NCBI GenBank assembly: GCA_903833215.1
Contig: CAILEM010000078.1
Coordinates: 1 to 64,000 of the forward strand
Source of the DNA: an uncultured Armatimonadota bacterium
Lineage (GTDB): Bacteria; Armatimonadota; Fimbriimonadia; Fimbriimonadales; Fimbriimonadaceae
Direction of reading: 5' to 3'
Length of the DNA stretch: 64,000 nucleotides
Part shown: piece by piece, positions 40,171 to 48,317 of the stretch
Layout of the letters: each line of letters begins with the position of its first letter
Position numbering within the stretch: the first letter of the stretch is position 1
Notes under the pieces: model-generated
Told to the model about the DNA's origin: nothing
The model's database searches: none
The model's input: the letters and a program-made list of their open reading frames with translations, nothing else
Program-made: the position numbers and the translations under genes

Positions 40171-41354
40171 GCAATGCGCTTGAGGGCTTCTGCTATGCGC
40201 GCGACTCCTTTCTCTATATCTGCTCGGCTAGTGGCGTAACTCAGCCGAATGTGTCCGTAACCTTCAAACACAGAACCCGGAACTGTAGCAACCTTCGCTT
40301 CTTCAAGTAAGTACGAAGCAAGGTCCACATCTGTAGTGAGCTGTTTGCCAAGATAGGCAGAAATATCGGGGAATGCGTAAAAAGCACCCTTTGGCTTTGG
40401 CATCTTCACGCCTGGAATGGCGGTGAGTAGTCCGTGGATGAGATCTCGTCTCGCCTCAAATTCCGCTCGCATCGCTTCAATTGAGCTAGGTGGCAACGCC
40501 AGAGCGGCGACGGCTCCCTTCTGAACGAATGAAGTCGGGTTGCTGGTGACCTGATCCTGGAAGTTGCTCATCGCCTTGGCCACTGCAAGTGGTGCTGCGG
40601 CATATCCGATTCGCCAACCCGTCATGGAGTAACTCTTCGAGCAGCCGTTGATGGTGATGGTTCGGTCAAATACTTCGCTGCCCAGACCACCGATCGACAG
40701 GTGCTTCTCACCGTCGTAGAGCAGGTGCTCGTAAATCTCGTCAGCGATAACCCAGAGGTCAAAGCGAATAGCGAGGGCAGCGATCGCCTTGAACGTTTCG
40801 CGGGGCAGGACGGCACCCGATGGGTTGCTTGGGCTGTTGACGACGATTGCTTTCGTCTTGTCGGAGATCGCTTCTCGTAGCTTATCGGCTTCCGGAACAA
40901 AGCCAGACTCAGACGTCGTGTGAACGATAACAGGAACACCACCAGCAAGTCGAACCTGGTCGGCGTACGTCATCCAATAGGGAGCAATGAGGATGACCTC
41001 GTCGCCGGGGTTGATCAGCACCTGCATCGCGTTGTACAGCGAGTGCTTGGCGCCGCAGCTGACGATAACCTGCTCAGGCGAATACTTGAGGCCGTTCTCT
41101 CGCTCGAACTTCTCGGCAACTGCCTTCCGGAGTTCGGGAATACCGGCACTGGGGGTGTATTTGGTAAAGCCCTTATTGATCGCGTCGATCGCGGCGGCGC
41201 AAATCGGTTCTGGTGTGTTGAAATCCGGTTCGCCCGCGCCAAAAGACACGACATCAATCCCCTCAGCCTGCATCGCTTTCGCTTTGCTGGTAATGGCGAG
41301 AGTAGGAGAGGGCTTAAGGAGCCCCGCGCGTGCGGAAAGGCTTAAGGTAGACAC
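40167..41354 (-). CDS. aspC: Aspartate aminotransferase-family (class I PLP) enzyme
   Basis: 395 aa. Landmarks are VVSFGAGEPDFNTP, TKYTPSAGIPELRKAV, VVNSPSNPSGAV (the NPSGA loop), the PLP-binding GCSKSYSMTGWRIGYA and a C-terminal arginine in IRLSYATS. It transfers amino groups between aspartate or related amino acids and 2-oxoglutarate, in the cytoplasm. The subfamily is the AspB/AspAT-Ib type; exact substrate preference cannot be read. The stop overlaps rnc. Confidence 0.92.
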   Translation of the reverse strand: MSTLSLSARAGLLKPSPTLAITSKAKAMQAEGIDVVSFGAGEPDFNTPEPICAAAIDAINKGFTKYTPSAGIPELRKAVAEKFERENGLKYSPEQVIVSCGAKHSLYNAMQVLINPGDEVILIAPYWMTYADQVRLAGGVPVIVHTTSESGFVPEADKLREAISDKTKAIVVNSPSNPSGAVLPRETFKAIAALAIRFDLWVIADEIYEHLLYDGEKHLSIGGLGSEVFDRTITINGCSKSYSMTGWRIGYAAAPLAVAKAMSNFQDQVTSNPTSFVQKGAVAALALPPSSIEAMRAEFEARRDLIHGLLTAIPGVKMPKPKGAFYAFPDISAYLGKQLTTDVDLASYLLEEAKVATVPGSVFEGYGHIRLSYATSRADIEKGVARIAEALKRIA

Positions 41355-41399
41355 CGCTGGGAGTATACCGGCGAGGGCAGTGATACCCAGTCTTTAGGG

Positions 41400-41513
41400 T
41401 TGCCGGGTATTCTGGCGGCACTTGCGAGGAGCAGGGGAAGTCCGGTGAGATTCCGGCGCTGTGCCGCAGCGGTGTTGGCTTGATAAAAGCCTGAGCCCGA
41501 ATGCCTGCCTTGC
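41400..41513 (+). promoter_or_regulatory. Cobalamin (B12) riboswitch
   Basis: The conserved core is present: GGGGAAGTCCGGTGAGATTC (41434-41453), CGGCGCTGTGCCGCAGCGGT (41454-41473) and a B12-box-like end (GAGCCCGAATGCCTGCCTTG near 41492-41511). A hairpin AATACCG/CGGTATT at 41526-41546 lies between it and ATG 41557 and may be the expression platform. It would reduce permease expression when cobalamin is plentiful. Confidence 0.9.
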
Positions 41514-41556
41514 GTATGTCAATGCAATACCGCGGTGCACGGTATTTCGGACCAAA

Positions 41557-42603
41557 ATGCAGTCCCGACCTCAAACGACGAATCAACCGAAATCTCCCCC
41601 GTTCCGGATTCTCTGGGGCCTGTTTGGATTTGTCATCGCGTCGCTCCTCGTCCACCTCAACATTGGAAGCCACGAGTGGTATTCGCCGCTTGCGGTCGCC
41701 CGAGAGTTGTTGCGCGGACATGCGACTGATTCCGATCATCCGTTCAACAACATCATTTGGGCGATTCGTTTGCCCCGCGTGCTTGAGTGCGTATGTGTCG
41801 GTGGAATTCTTGGGGCGGTGGGATCTGCGTTTCAAGCCCAACTCCGAAATCCCTTAGCCGAACCTTACGTGGTCGGTGTTTCATCTGGAGCAGCGGTTGG
41901 TAGTGCTATCGCGATGGTGTGTGGCTTCGACGCTTGGTTCGGTGGTTTGGGTGCGGCCGGTTGTGGATTCGTTTCGGGGATGTTGGCGTTGGCGCTTGTC
42001 TACGGTTTGGCAAAGCGTCGGGGCGGAGTCGATGTCTCGACCCTGTTGCTGGCAGGCGTTATCGTGGGTGCCCTGCTTTCCTCAGTCTTGTCGTTGACGA
42101 TTTTGCTTTCAGGACAAGATTCGAACCGTGTGCTTGAGGCTTTGCTGGGGTCCATGTCGACCGCTTCGTTTGAGAAGGATGCGATTCTGTTTGGAGCATT
42201 GATTGCTGGCTCCATCATCCTCGTGCGCCAAACGCGACTGCTCAACGCATTTGCGATGGGTGAAGAGTCCGCGGCAAGAATGGGGGTCGATGTCGGGCGC
42301 CTCCGTGCCGTAGTGCTGATTACGGGAACCGCAATGACGGCGGCAGCGGTTGGCGCAGTCGGAATCGTAGGGTTTCTCGGGCTGGTAGCTCCCCACATTG
42401 CCCGTCGATTGTTGGGTGTCGATTGGCGCTACTCGCTGATCGGCTCGGGCCTTATCGGGTCTGCTTTGCTCGTCCTGGCTGACCTCATCGCGCAACGCAT
42501 CGGCAGCGTGTTCCATATGGCGGTCACCGAAGTTCCAGTTGGAATCGTGACTGCCGTGATCGGAGCCCCCTCATTACTCATATTAATTAGGAAAAAAGGC
42601 TAA
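41557..42603 (+). CDS. btuC: FecCD/BtuC-family ABC permease
   Basis: 348 aa with about ten membrane helices. Family motifs are CVGGILGAVGSAFQAQLRNP, VGVSSGAAVGSA, GFLGLVAPHIARRLLG (coupling helix) and VPVGIVTAVIGAPSLLILI. The upstream cobalamin riboswitch points to vitamin B12 rather than siderophore uptake. ATG 41557 follows the riboswitch; the longer frame would translate through it. No ATPase or binding protein gene follows, so partners must lie elsewhere. Confidence 0.88.
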   Translation: MQSRPQTTNQPKSPPFRILWGLFGFVIASLLVHLNIGSHEWYSPLAVARELLRGHATDSDHPFNNIIWAIRLPRVLECVCVGGILGAVGSAFQAQLRNPLAEPYVVGVSSGAAVGSAIAMVCGFDAWFGGLGAAGCGFVSGMLALALVYGLAKRRGGVDVSTLLLAGVIVGALLSSVLSLTILLSGQDSNRVLEALLGSMSTASFEKDAILFGALIAGSIILVRQTRLLNAFAMGEESAARMGVDVGRLRAVVLITGTAMTAAAVGAVGIVGFLGLVAPHIARRLLGVDWRYSLIGSGLIGSALLVLADLIAQRIGSVFHMAVTEVPVGIVTAVIGAPSLLILIRKKG

Positions 42604-42621
42604 TCAGGGCTAAGCTGACCT

Positions 42622-42918
42622 ATGAGTAAAAACGAAAATCGATTACTGACGGATACGGAACTGTCCGATGGCTTGGTAGAACTGGATGGCTGGGGCATCG
42701 AAGACGGCAAACTCGCCAAGCGGTTCACCTTCAAGACCTATAAAGACGGCCTGGTATTCGCCGTCGCAGTTGGGTATGTTGCCGATAATCTTGACCACCA
42801 CCCCGACATGGAAATTGGCTACGCGAAGGTTCGGGTCGCTGTCGACACGCACACGGTCGGAGGGCTATCGCCTCTCGATCTTGAACTCGCCCGGCGCGTC
42901 GACTCGCTTTTGTCGTAA
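42622..42918 (+). CDS. phhB: Pterin-4a-carbinolamine dehydratase
   Basis: 98 aa, the usual length. The family motifs RFTFKTYKDGLVFAVAVG, DNLDHHPDMEIGYAKVRV and DTHTVGGLSPLDLELARRVD are intact, including the paired histidines of the active site. It dehydrates 4a-hydroxytetrahydropterin, regenerating the cofactor of aromatic amino acid hydroxylases, or acts in molybdopterin or folate salvage. It lies 18 bp after the permease gene and may share its transcript. Confidence 0.92.
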   Translation: MSKNENRLLTDTELSDGLVELDGWGIEDGKLAKRFTFKTYKDGLVFAVAVGYVADNLDHHPDMEIGYAKVRVAVDTHTVGGLSPLDLELARRVDSLLS

Positions 42919-42927
42919 CACGGGAAA

Positions 42928-43065
42928 TAGCATCGCGCAGAGGACGCGAAGGGGCGCAAAGGGGGAAGAATGGTCTTGTCGATGGGAGCGCAATCACCCA
43001 CCATGCTAACGTCCTCCGTACTCCTTTGCGATACTTCGCGTCCTCCTCTGCGTGATGACTTAGCT
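42928..43065. repeat. Intergenic inverted repeat, CGC-AAGG family copy 2
   Basis: AAATAGCATCGCGCAGAGGA with CGCGAAGG (42926-42953) is mirrored by CTTCGCGTCCTCCTCTGCGT and TGATGA (43032-43061). It shares AAATAGCATC and the AGGACGC-AAGG core with the element at 39323-39450. No gene is seen between 42919 and 43089. Confidence 0.55.
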
Positions 43066-43089
43066 CGAATCAACGCAGAGGATCGAACC

Positions 43090-44136
43090 CTATTCTTCGA
43101 CCAAATACTCGGCCACGAGCTGAGCGGTATCGGTCAGAGCGTCTTTGTGGGTTCGCTCGTAGCCGTGACTGGTGTCGACGCCTGGACCGATGAGAGCGAC
43201 TTGGGCCTGACCGCCTGATCGCCAGTAGGCGCTTCCGTCGCTGCCGTAGTACGGATAGATGTCGGGGTGAAGGTCGATACCTCGCATATCGGCGAGGGTA
43301 CGAATTCGATCGCTGAGATCCTTGCTGTAAGGTCCGCTACTGTCTTTCAGACAGATTGAGCAGTGCAGTTCGTCGCCCTGGAGTCCTTCACCGATACATG
43401 CCATGTCGAGCACGAGGAGTTCATGCAGGTCGGCAGGAATGGAGTCCATTCCGCCATGGCCGACTTCTTCGAAGTTACTAATGAGCAGAGTCGTTCGCTG
43501 CGCTGGAGTCGCGCCTGCTTCAACCATGCCCTTCACTGCGGCGAGAAGACAGGCAACGCATGCCTTGTCGTCAAGAAACCGGGATCGGATGTAGCCGGAT
43601 TCGTTTACTTCGACCCGTGGGTCGAAATAGACGAAGTCGCCGACTTCAATGCCGAGGAGTCGGGTCTCTTCCGCTCGCTCGGTTCGCTCGTCGAGTCGAA
43701 CTTCCAGGGTGTCCGCATTGCGTGGAGTGGTGGACGCATCCTTGTTAACGTGGGCGGCACCGTTCACCAGCACTAGAGAGCCCCGCACTAACCGTCCCGA
43801 TCGTGTGGCGATCGAAAGCCCCTCGCTCTCGACCGTCGGCCACATCAGGCCGTTGAGAGCAGCGAGTTTCAAGCGGCCGTTGGGTTTGATCTCTCGCACC
43901 ATCGCCCCGAGGGTATCAACGTGGGCCGTGATCGCACGGGGCTTTGTCGAACGGTGACCATCGAGGTGGGCAAGCAGGGCACCCTTGACCGTTCGATCGG
44001 TGTGAATCCCCATTGCTTCTAACTCACCTTGTACAAAGCTGATGGCGTAGTCGGTGTCGCCGGTTGGGCTGGGTGTGTTCAGCAGGTCGACAAGGGTCTG
44101 AACTAGATAATCGGTTGAGATCTCGAATCGAGCCAT
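43090..44136 (-). CDS. M42-family metallopeptidase
   Basis: 348 aa. Metal-binding and catalytic landmarks are ITAHVDTLG, RFLDDKA, NFEEVGHGG (glutamate pair), LDMACIGEG and the C-terminal SHGYERTHKDAL. PDZ-like insertion sequences are absent. M42 enzymes are large tetrahedral aminopeptidases that degrade short peptides in the cytoplasm. The gene stands alone on its strand. An osmoprotectant NAGGN-related subfamily looks similar, and I cannot separate the two by eye. Confidence 0.88.
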   Translation of the reverse strand: MARFEISTDYLVQTLVDLLNTPSPTGDTDYAISFVQGELEAMGIHTDRTVKGALLAHLDGHRSTKPRAITAHVDTLGAMVREIKPNGRLKLAALNGLMWPTVESEGLSIATRSGRLVRGSLVLVNGAAHVNKDASTTPRNADTLEVRLDERTERAEETRLLGIEVGDFVYFDPRVEVNESGYIRSRFLDDKACVACLLAAVKGMVEAGATPAQRTTLLISNFEEVGHGGMDSIPADLHELLVLDMACIGEGLQGDELHCSICLKDSSGPYSKDLSDRIRTLADMRGIDLHPDIYPYYGSDGSAYWRSGGQAQVALIGPGVDTSHGYERTHKDALTDTAQLVAEYLVEE

Positions 44137-44184
44137 GGGTGTTCTCCGCGCGTTAGCTGCGAAGGTTTACCCCGAAAACGGGCT

Positions 44185-44673
44185 GTGAAGATGGTTGCTG
44201 TCCATAATTTGGAAATGGCCAACAACGCTTATCTTCTTTCTAGCCTTCGAAAGGGTCCAAACATCGTGCGTTGGATCGTCGCCCACGCTCCAGAATCGGT
44301 CTACGATACCAAAACCAATCCGGATCGATTCAGTTTTCGAGAGGCGGTTGCCCACCTTGCTGACTGGGAACCAATACTTCAAGATCGTGCAAACCTGATC
44401 AAGGATCATCCTGGAAGCACGTTGGTTGCCTACGATGAAGGGCAGCGCGCTATCGACCAAAACTATGCCGATATTGATCCCAAAGAAGCGGTTGAACGCT
44501 GGGCCAAAGCCCGTGAAGAGTCCGTTCAATTCTTCGAAAAGGATGCTCCCGGTCATTGGTACTCGGTGGCGCGTCACCAAGAGCGAGGAGACATCAGCCT
44601 TTACGATCTCGCCACTATGGAGATCGCCCACGACACCTATCACATCGAGCACCTGCTCGAGTTCCTACCCTAA
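44185..44673 (+). CDS. DinB-family protein
   Basis: 162 aa from GTG 44185; ATG 44191 or 44215 are possible starts. The four-helix-bundle DinB/DUF664 pattern shows in FSFREAVAHLADWE (first histidine) and MEIAHDTYHIEHLLEF (two more histidines), forming the usual three-histidine metal site. Members include thiol transferases (bacillithiol or mycothiol dependent), but the substrate cannot be inferred here. Confidence 0.82.
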   Translation: MKMVAVHNLEMANNAYLLSSLRKGPNIVRWIVAHAPESVYDTKTNPDRFSFREAVAHLADWEPILQDRANLIKDHPGSTLVAYDEGQRAIDQNYADIDPKEAVERWAKAREESVQFFEKDAPGHWYSVARHQERGDISLYDLATMEIAHDTYHIEHLLEFLP

Positions 44674-44682
44674 GCGCCCCTT

Positions 44683-44990
44683 GATGCCTCCAGCCGGAAC
44701 GAAGTGGAGCCTGGAGGCTCTACCAACCACCGGCTTTGGCCGAAATCCGCTGAGTCACCACCCGCAATGATGCCTCCAGCCGCAGCTGAAAGCGGAGCCT
44801 GGAGGCTAATCATAGAGTGTGCGGCAGGTTAACCACCGTTGGCACATCAAAGCCGGTCGATTGACGTCTGTTTGTTCGACTTTGGGCTTCCGGCGGAGCC
44901 ACTAGACTAGGATATTCCCGAGCGGCATCTTCCCGAGTGAGCGGTTTTTAGCCTCCACGCTCCGCGTTCGCTTCGGGTGGAGGCATCATC
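44683..44990. repeat. Three GCCTCCA/TGGAGGC hairpins
   Basis: GATGCCTCCAGCC begins two direct copies (44683-44718 and 44769-44807), each closing with GCCTGGAGGC. A third, reverse-orientation copy spans 44951-44990 (GCCTCCACGC ... GGAGGCATCATC). Nothing coding is seen in 44674-45040. They are likely repeat elements of the genome, perhaps also working as terminators between the convergent neighbours. Confidence 0.6.
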
Positions 44991-45040
44991 GAGGGAGGTA
45001 TTCCTCTTTTATTAGACGGAGAATGCCATCTTCCGTTTGG

Positions 45041-45724
45041 CTAGAAACCGCCGGGGAAGAAGGTCATGAAGGTCATTTTGTTGTCTGGCCAGAAATTCTC
45101 TTCTCTCACGAACGCGCCTTTTTCGCCAATCTGCCAGCCGAGGTTGGGACGTAGTTCCGGAAGGCGGAACACGCTCTTTTCGGTGTATTTGTAGGCGATG
45201 TTCATCTGGCCGACCGCTTTATCGCCATCGAACAGGTAGCCAGCAATGCGCTGCTTCTGCTCGTATCCGCTCTTACCGAAAGGCACCTCATAGCTGATGC
45301 GAAGGGCATAGGTTGCTCCTGGATTCAGGGCCACCTTGGTGCTGAGGTCGCTTGCGTATTTGTAAACCTTGCCTGTGATCTCGGTATAGCCGTGGTCGGA
45401 GGCAGGATTAAGCTTGATCGGGCGCTTCTCCCAAGTCGCTGAGATGTCAAATCCAGGCTGCCCCGAATTCGCATCACCAAATCGTCGTCGTGGAACGATC
45501 AAGGTTGCCTTGACGATGGCCTTGGTCATGTTCTTGAACACAGTGGTCGTAGAAACGTCGACATATCCATCTTTCACGCCGCCAATATCCACGGTAACCG
45601 TGTGATATTGGATATCGACTTTCTCGGCCGTCCGAAGTTGCGGCAGGCCTGAGTAATCAAAGCTTACGTTGTCCGGGAGCTTCTGCCCGACAAGCGTCAA
45701 AAGTGCGATTGCGGTTGTAATCAT
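45041..45724 (-). CDS. Secreted hypothetical protein
   Basis: 227 aa with a short N-terminal signal-like helix (MITTAIALLTLVG). The rest is beta-rich: VDIQYHTVTVDIGG, VFKNMTKAIVKATLIVPRR, YALRISYEVPFG and a final FMTFFPGGF. It has the feel of an immunoglobulin-like periplasmic domain, but no family is recognised. It stands alone between the repeat region and the PhyH gene. Confidence 0.6.
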   Translation of the reverse strand: MITTAIALLTLVGQKLPDNVSFDYSGLPQLRTAEKVDIQYHTVTVDIGGVKDGYVDVSTTTVFKNMTKAIVKATLIVPRRRFGDANSGQPGFDISATWEKRPIKLNPASDHGYTEITGKVYKYASDLSTKVALNPGATYALRISYEVPFGKSGYEQKQRIAGYLFDGDKAVGQMNIAYKYTEKSVFRLPELRPNLGWQIGEKGAFVREENFWPDNKMTFMTFFPGGF

Positions 45725-45796
45725 GGTTTTAGTTAAGGCTAACGCGCTCGTTTTGTTCCCATATTCAGACGAATCGTCTCCAAGATAGTTTGGGAA

Positions 45797-46576
45797 CTAA
45801 GCAGGATAGACGACCGGGAAATGCTCTCCAGCCATCACTTCGCCGTCGGCAACATGCACGAATGGCTTCATGACGTGCTCTCCAGAAGCTACAAAGCGCG
45901 TTTCATCGGTCATGAAGTGGAGGGCGATCGCACGCCGTGGCCGTCCGCTATGATTGTTTCCGCTGCCATGCCATGTAAGGGCGTGATGATAGTGAACTTC
46001 GCCTTTGCGAACGGGGCATGATCGAACCTCGATCGGACGTCCCTCGAACTCGGTCATCATCGCCTCGAAGTTGGGAAGCTTGGCCAACATGTCCATGTGG
46101 TTGCCCCACAAGTGAGAACCGGGCACCATTCGCATGCATCCGTTGTCCTCGTCGACATCATCGAGGGCGACCCAGGCGGTGACCTCCGTCATCGGGGCAA
46201 GAATGGGCCACAACGGGGCATCTTGGTGCCACATGTTCACGCCGCCCGTCACCGCTGGCTTGTACTGAATTTGGTCGTGCCAAATGCGCAAAGTCTTTGC
46301 TTGGGTGAGTTGTGCCATCTCTTCGACAATCGTCGGGTTATGGATGAGTTCATGGAACGGCTCGCTGGCTTCCCAAATATTGACGATCTGCCAGACAGGA
46401 GCTTCCTCCTTTCCGAAATTGTGAAGCAGTACCGGCTGAAATCCAGGCCCATTGCGACCATCGATTACCCGCAATACTTCCGAGCGGAGCACTTCGACAA
46501 CCTCGTCGCTCACTACCTGACCACCACGGAGGTACCCGTCTGCCTTGAATTTCTGGATCTGCTCTTCCGTCAACAT
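45797..46576 (-). CDS. Phytanoyl-CoA dioxygenase (PhyH) family protein
   Basis: 259 aa. The iron-binding facial triad is visible: MWHQDAP (H-x-D) and LTWHGSGNN (distal histidine), with an arginine for 2-oxoglutarate in GRPRRAIALH. It hydroxylates a small substrate using iron and 2-oxoglutarate. It is the last gene downstream of a sugar ABC transporter operon, so the substrate may be the imported compound or its product. Confidence 0.85.
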   Translation of the reverse strand: MLTEEQIQKFKADGYLRGGQVVSDEVVEVLRSEVLRVIDGRNGPGFQPVLLHNFGKEEAPVWQIVNIWEASEPFHELIHNPTIVEEMAQLTQAKTLRIWHDQIQYKPAVTGGVNMWHQDAPLWPILAPMTEVTAWVALDDVDEDNGCMRMVPGSHLWGNHMDMLAKLPNFEAMMTEFEGRPIEVRSCPVRKGEVHYHHALTWHGSGNNHSGRPRRAIALHFMTDETRFVASGEHVMKPFVHVADGEVMAGEHFPVVYPA

Positions 46577-46623
46577 TTGATTTCTCCTTTGAACCGCTTA
46601 CGATTGCCGAATCCCATTCGCCG

Positions 46624-47442
46624 CTACTTAATGCTCCCAATCATGATGCCTTTCGTGAAATAGCGCTGACTGAACAGAAACGCGACAAGCAGGGGAATCA
46701 TGACCAATACGGTGGCTGCCATTTCAAGGGGCCAGTTGGTCGTTCCATACGAACTCTTAAAAACGGACAGGCCAACTTCCAACGTGCGCATCGTCGTTGA
46801 GTTGGTGGAAAGCAGAGGCCAGAAGAAATCCGTCCAAACCGCGAAGAAGCTAAACGCGCTACACGTTGCGAGGGCGGCCCCGCTGAGTGGCATGACGACT
46901 TTCCAGTAGATCCGGAAGTCGCCAGCCCCGTCGAGACGTGCTGCTTCATCCAGCTCACCTGGGATGGACTGGAATGCTTGCCGTAAGAGGAAGACGGAAA
47001 ACGCCGAACTAACCCCAGGCACGATGAGTGCTGCATACGTATCGAGCCACCCCAAGCTCTTGACGAGCAGGTAAACGGGGAGCTGGGTGACAGGGCCGGA
47101 AAACATCAGAGACCCGAGGAACACGTAGAAGATGAGGTCCCTGCCCGCAAATTTCATCCGTGCAAATCCATAGGCCGCCAACGAACTGATGAGGAGTTGT
47201 CCGATCACGACTGAGCAGGTGACGAACGCGGAATTGAAGAAGAACCTTAAGACGGGCAAGTCGGGCTGCTCGACAAGGACCAGCCGATAGTTTGACCACG
47301 CTGGCTTCTCCGGCACGAGCTGCCCAAGCGAAGGAATAGGCGCCTTGCTTGGCTGGAGCGACACAAAGATCATCCAAACGAAGGGGGCCATGAGGAACAG
47401 CGCCAGTGCAGTCATGGTGAGGTAACTCAACAGCTTTTTCAT
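46624..47442 (-). CDS. Sugar ABC transporter permease, MalG type
   Basis: 272 aa from ATG 47442, which overlaps the MalF-type stop by four bases. It has six membrane helices, and the inner-membrane coupling loop EAARLDGAGDFRIYWKVVMPLSGAAL carries the EAA motif (landmarks ELDEAARLDGAG and MPLSG). It is the second permease half of a CUT1-type carbohydrate importer. Confidence 0.92.
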   Translation of the reverse strand: MKKLLSYLTMTALALFLMAPFVWMIFVSLQPSKAPIPSLGQLVPEKPAWSNYRLVLVEQPDLPVLRFFFNSAFVTCSVVIGQLLISSLAAYGFARMKFAGRDLIFYVFLGSLMFSGPVTQLPVYLLVKSLGWLDTYAALIVPGVSSAFSVFLLRQAFQSIPGELDEAARLDGAGDFRIYWKVVMPLSGAALATCSAFSFFAVWTDFFWPLLSTNSTTMRTLEVGLSVFKSSYGTTNWPLEMAATVLVMIPLLVAFLFSQRYFTKGIMIGSIK

Positions 47443-48317
47443 GTCGTGCTGTACCCCTCCAACTGGTTCTTCAGAATTCGGAACTGAAAAATGCTGATCG
47501 CAACAATGGCGGCGAGAAGGACAAACGACTTTGCGCTGGCGATCCCGATGAGAAACTTCGACCACGCCTCGACGTAGATGTGATAGCCAACCATGTCCGT
47601 CGTCTCGTTCGGACCGCCCTGCGTCATGATGTACACCGGCGTAAACACCTGGAGCGCCCCAATCGTCGAGGTCACCATCACAAAGAAGGTTGTCGGTGCC
47701 AGCATCGGCAGCGTGACGTTCCAGAATGACCGGAGTTTTCCTGCACCATCGAGTTCGGCCGCTTCATATAGCGACGGCGGTATCCCGATAAGTCCCGACA
47801 GGAAAAGAACCATTCTCGGACCCAAACCTACCCATATCGACATGAACACCAAGGCGTACATCGCCATGGACTCGTTCTTTAGGAAGTCGGTTTTGTTATT
47901 GATATGGAGCAGACCAAGGACCGAGTTGATCAATCCAGTCTCAGGAAGATACACGTAGATCCATAGGATCGAAATCGCGACACCGGATGAAATAGCTGGG
48001 ATGTAGTAGAGGGTGCGAAAGATCGTGACGCCCTTTAACTTCTGATTGACGAGAATCGCAACAAGCAGCCCTGCTGCCATTCCTAAGGGAACGCTTAGGA
48101 GCGCGTACTTCGTCGAGTTCCACATCGCGTTCCAGAACTGTGGATCGCCGAACGCATAGGCGTAGTTGGCCAAGCCTAAGAACGTTCGTTCCGACGTAAG
48201 CAAGTTCCACTTATAGAAGCTGAGGAAAACGCTGAAGGCCATCGGGAAGATGGCAAACACCAGGAGGTGAAGCGTTGCTGGAGCGATGAATAGGTAGCCG
48301 AGTTTTCCCTTTTTCAT
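47439..48317 (-). CDS. Sugar ABC transporter permease, MalF/UgpA type
   Basis: 292 aa with six membrane helices and the EAA loop EAAELDGAGKLRSFWNVTLP. It is adjacent to the binding protein and coupled to the MalG-type gene. No ATPase gene is present in the cluster; a shared MsmK-type ATPase elsewhere is likely. The sugar cannot be read from the sequence. Confidence 0.92.
   Translation of the reverse strand: MKKGKLGYLFIAPATLHLLVFAIFPMAFSVFLSFYKWNLLTSERTFLGLANYAYAFGDPQFWNAMWNSTKYALLSVPLGMAAGLLVAILVNQKLKGVTIFRTLYYIPAISSGVAISILWIYVYLPETGLINSVLGLLHINNKTDFLKNESMAMYALVFMSIWVGLGPRMVLFLSGLIGIPPSLYEAAELDGAGKLRSFWNVTLPMLAPTTFFVMVTSTIGALQVFTPVYIMTQGGPNETTDMVGYHIYVEAWSKFLIGIASAKSFVLLAAIVAISIFQFRILKNQLEGYSTT

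Noticed and set aside
44683-44990. CRISPR-like array
   Set aside because: Only two direct copies and one reverse copy are present, with uneven spacing and internal hairpins, and no cas genes are nearby.
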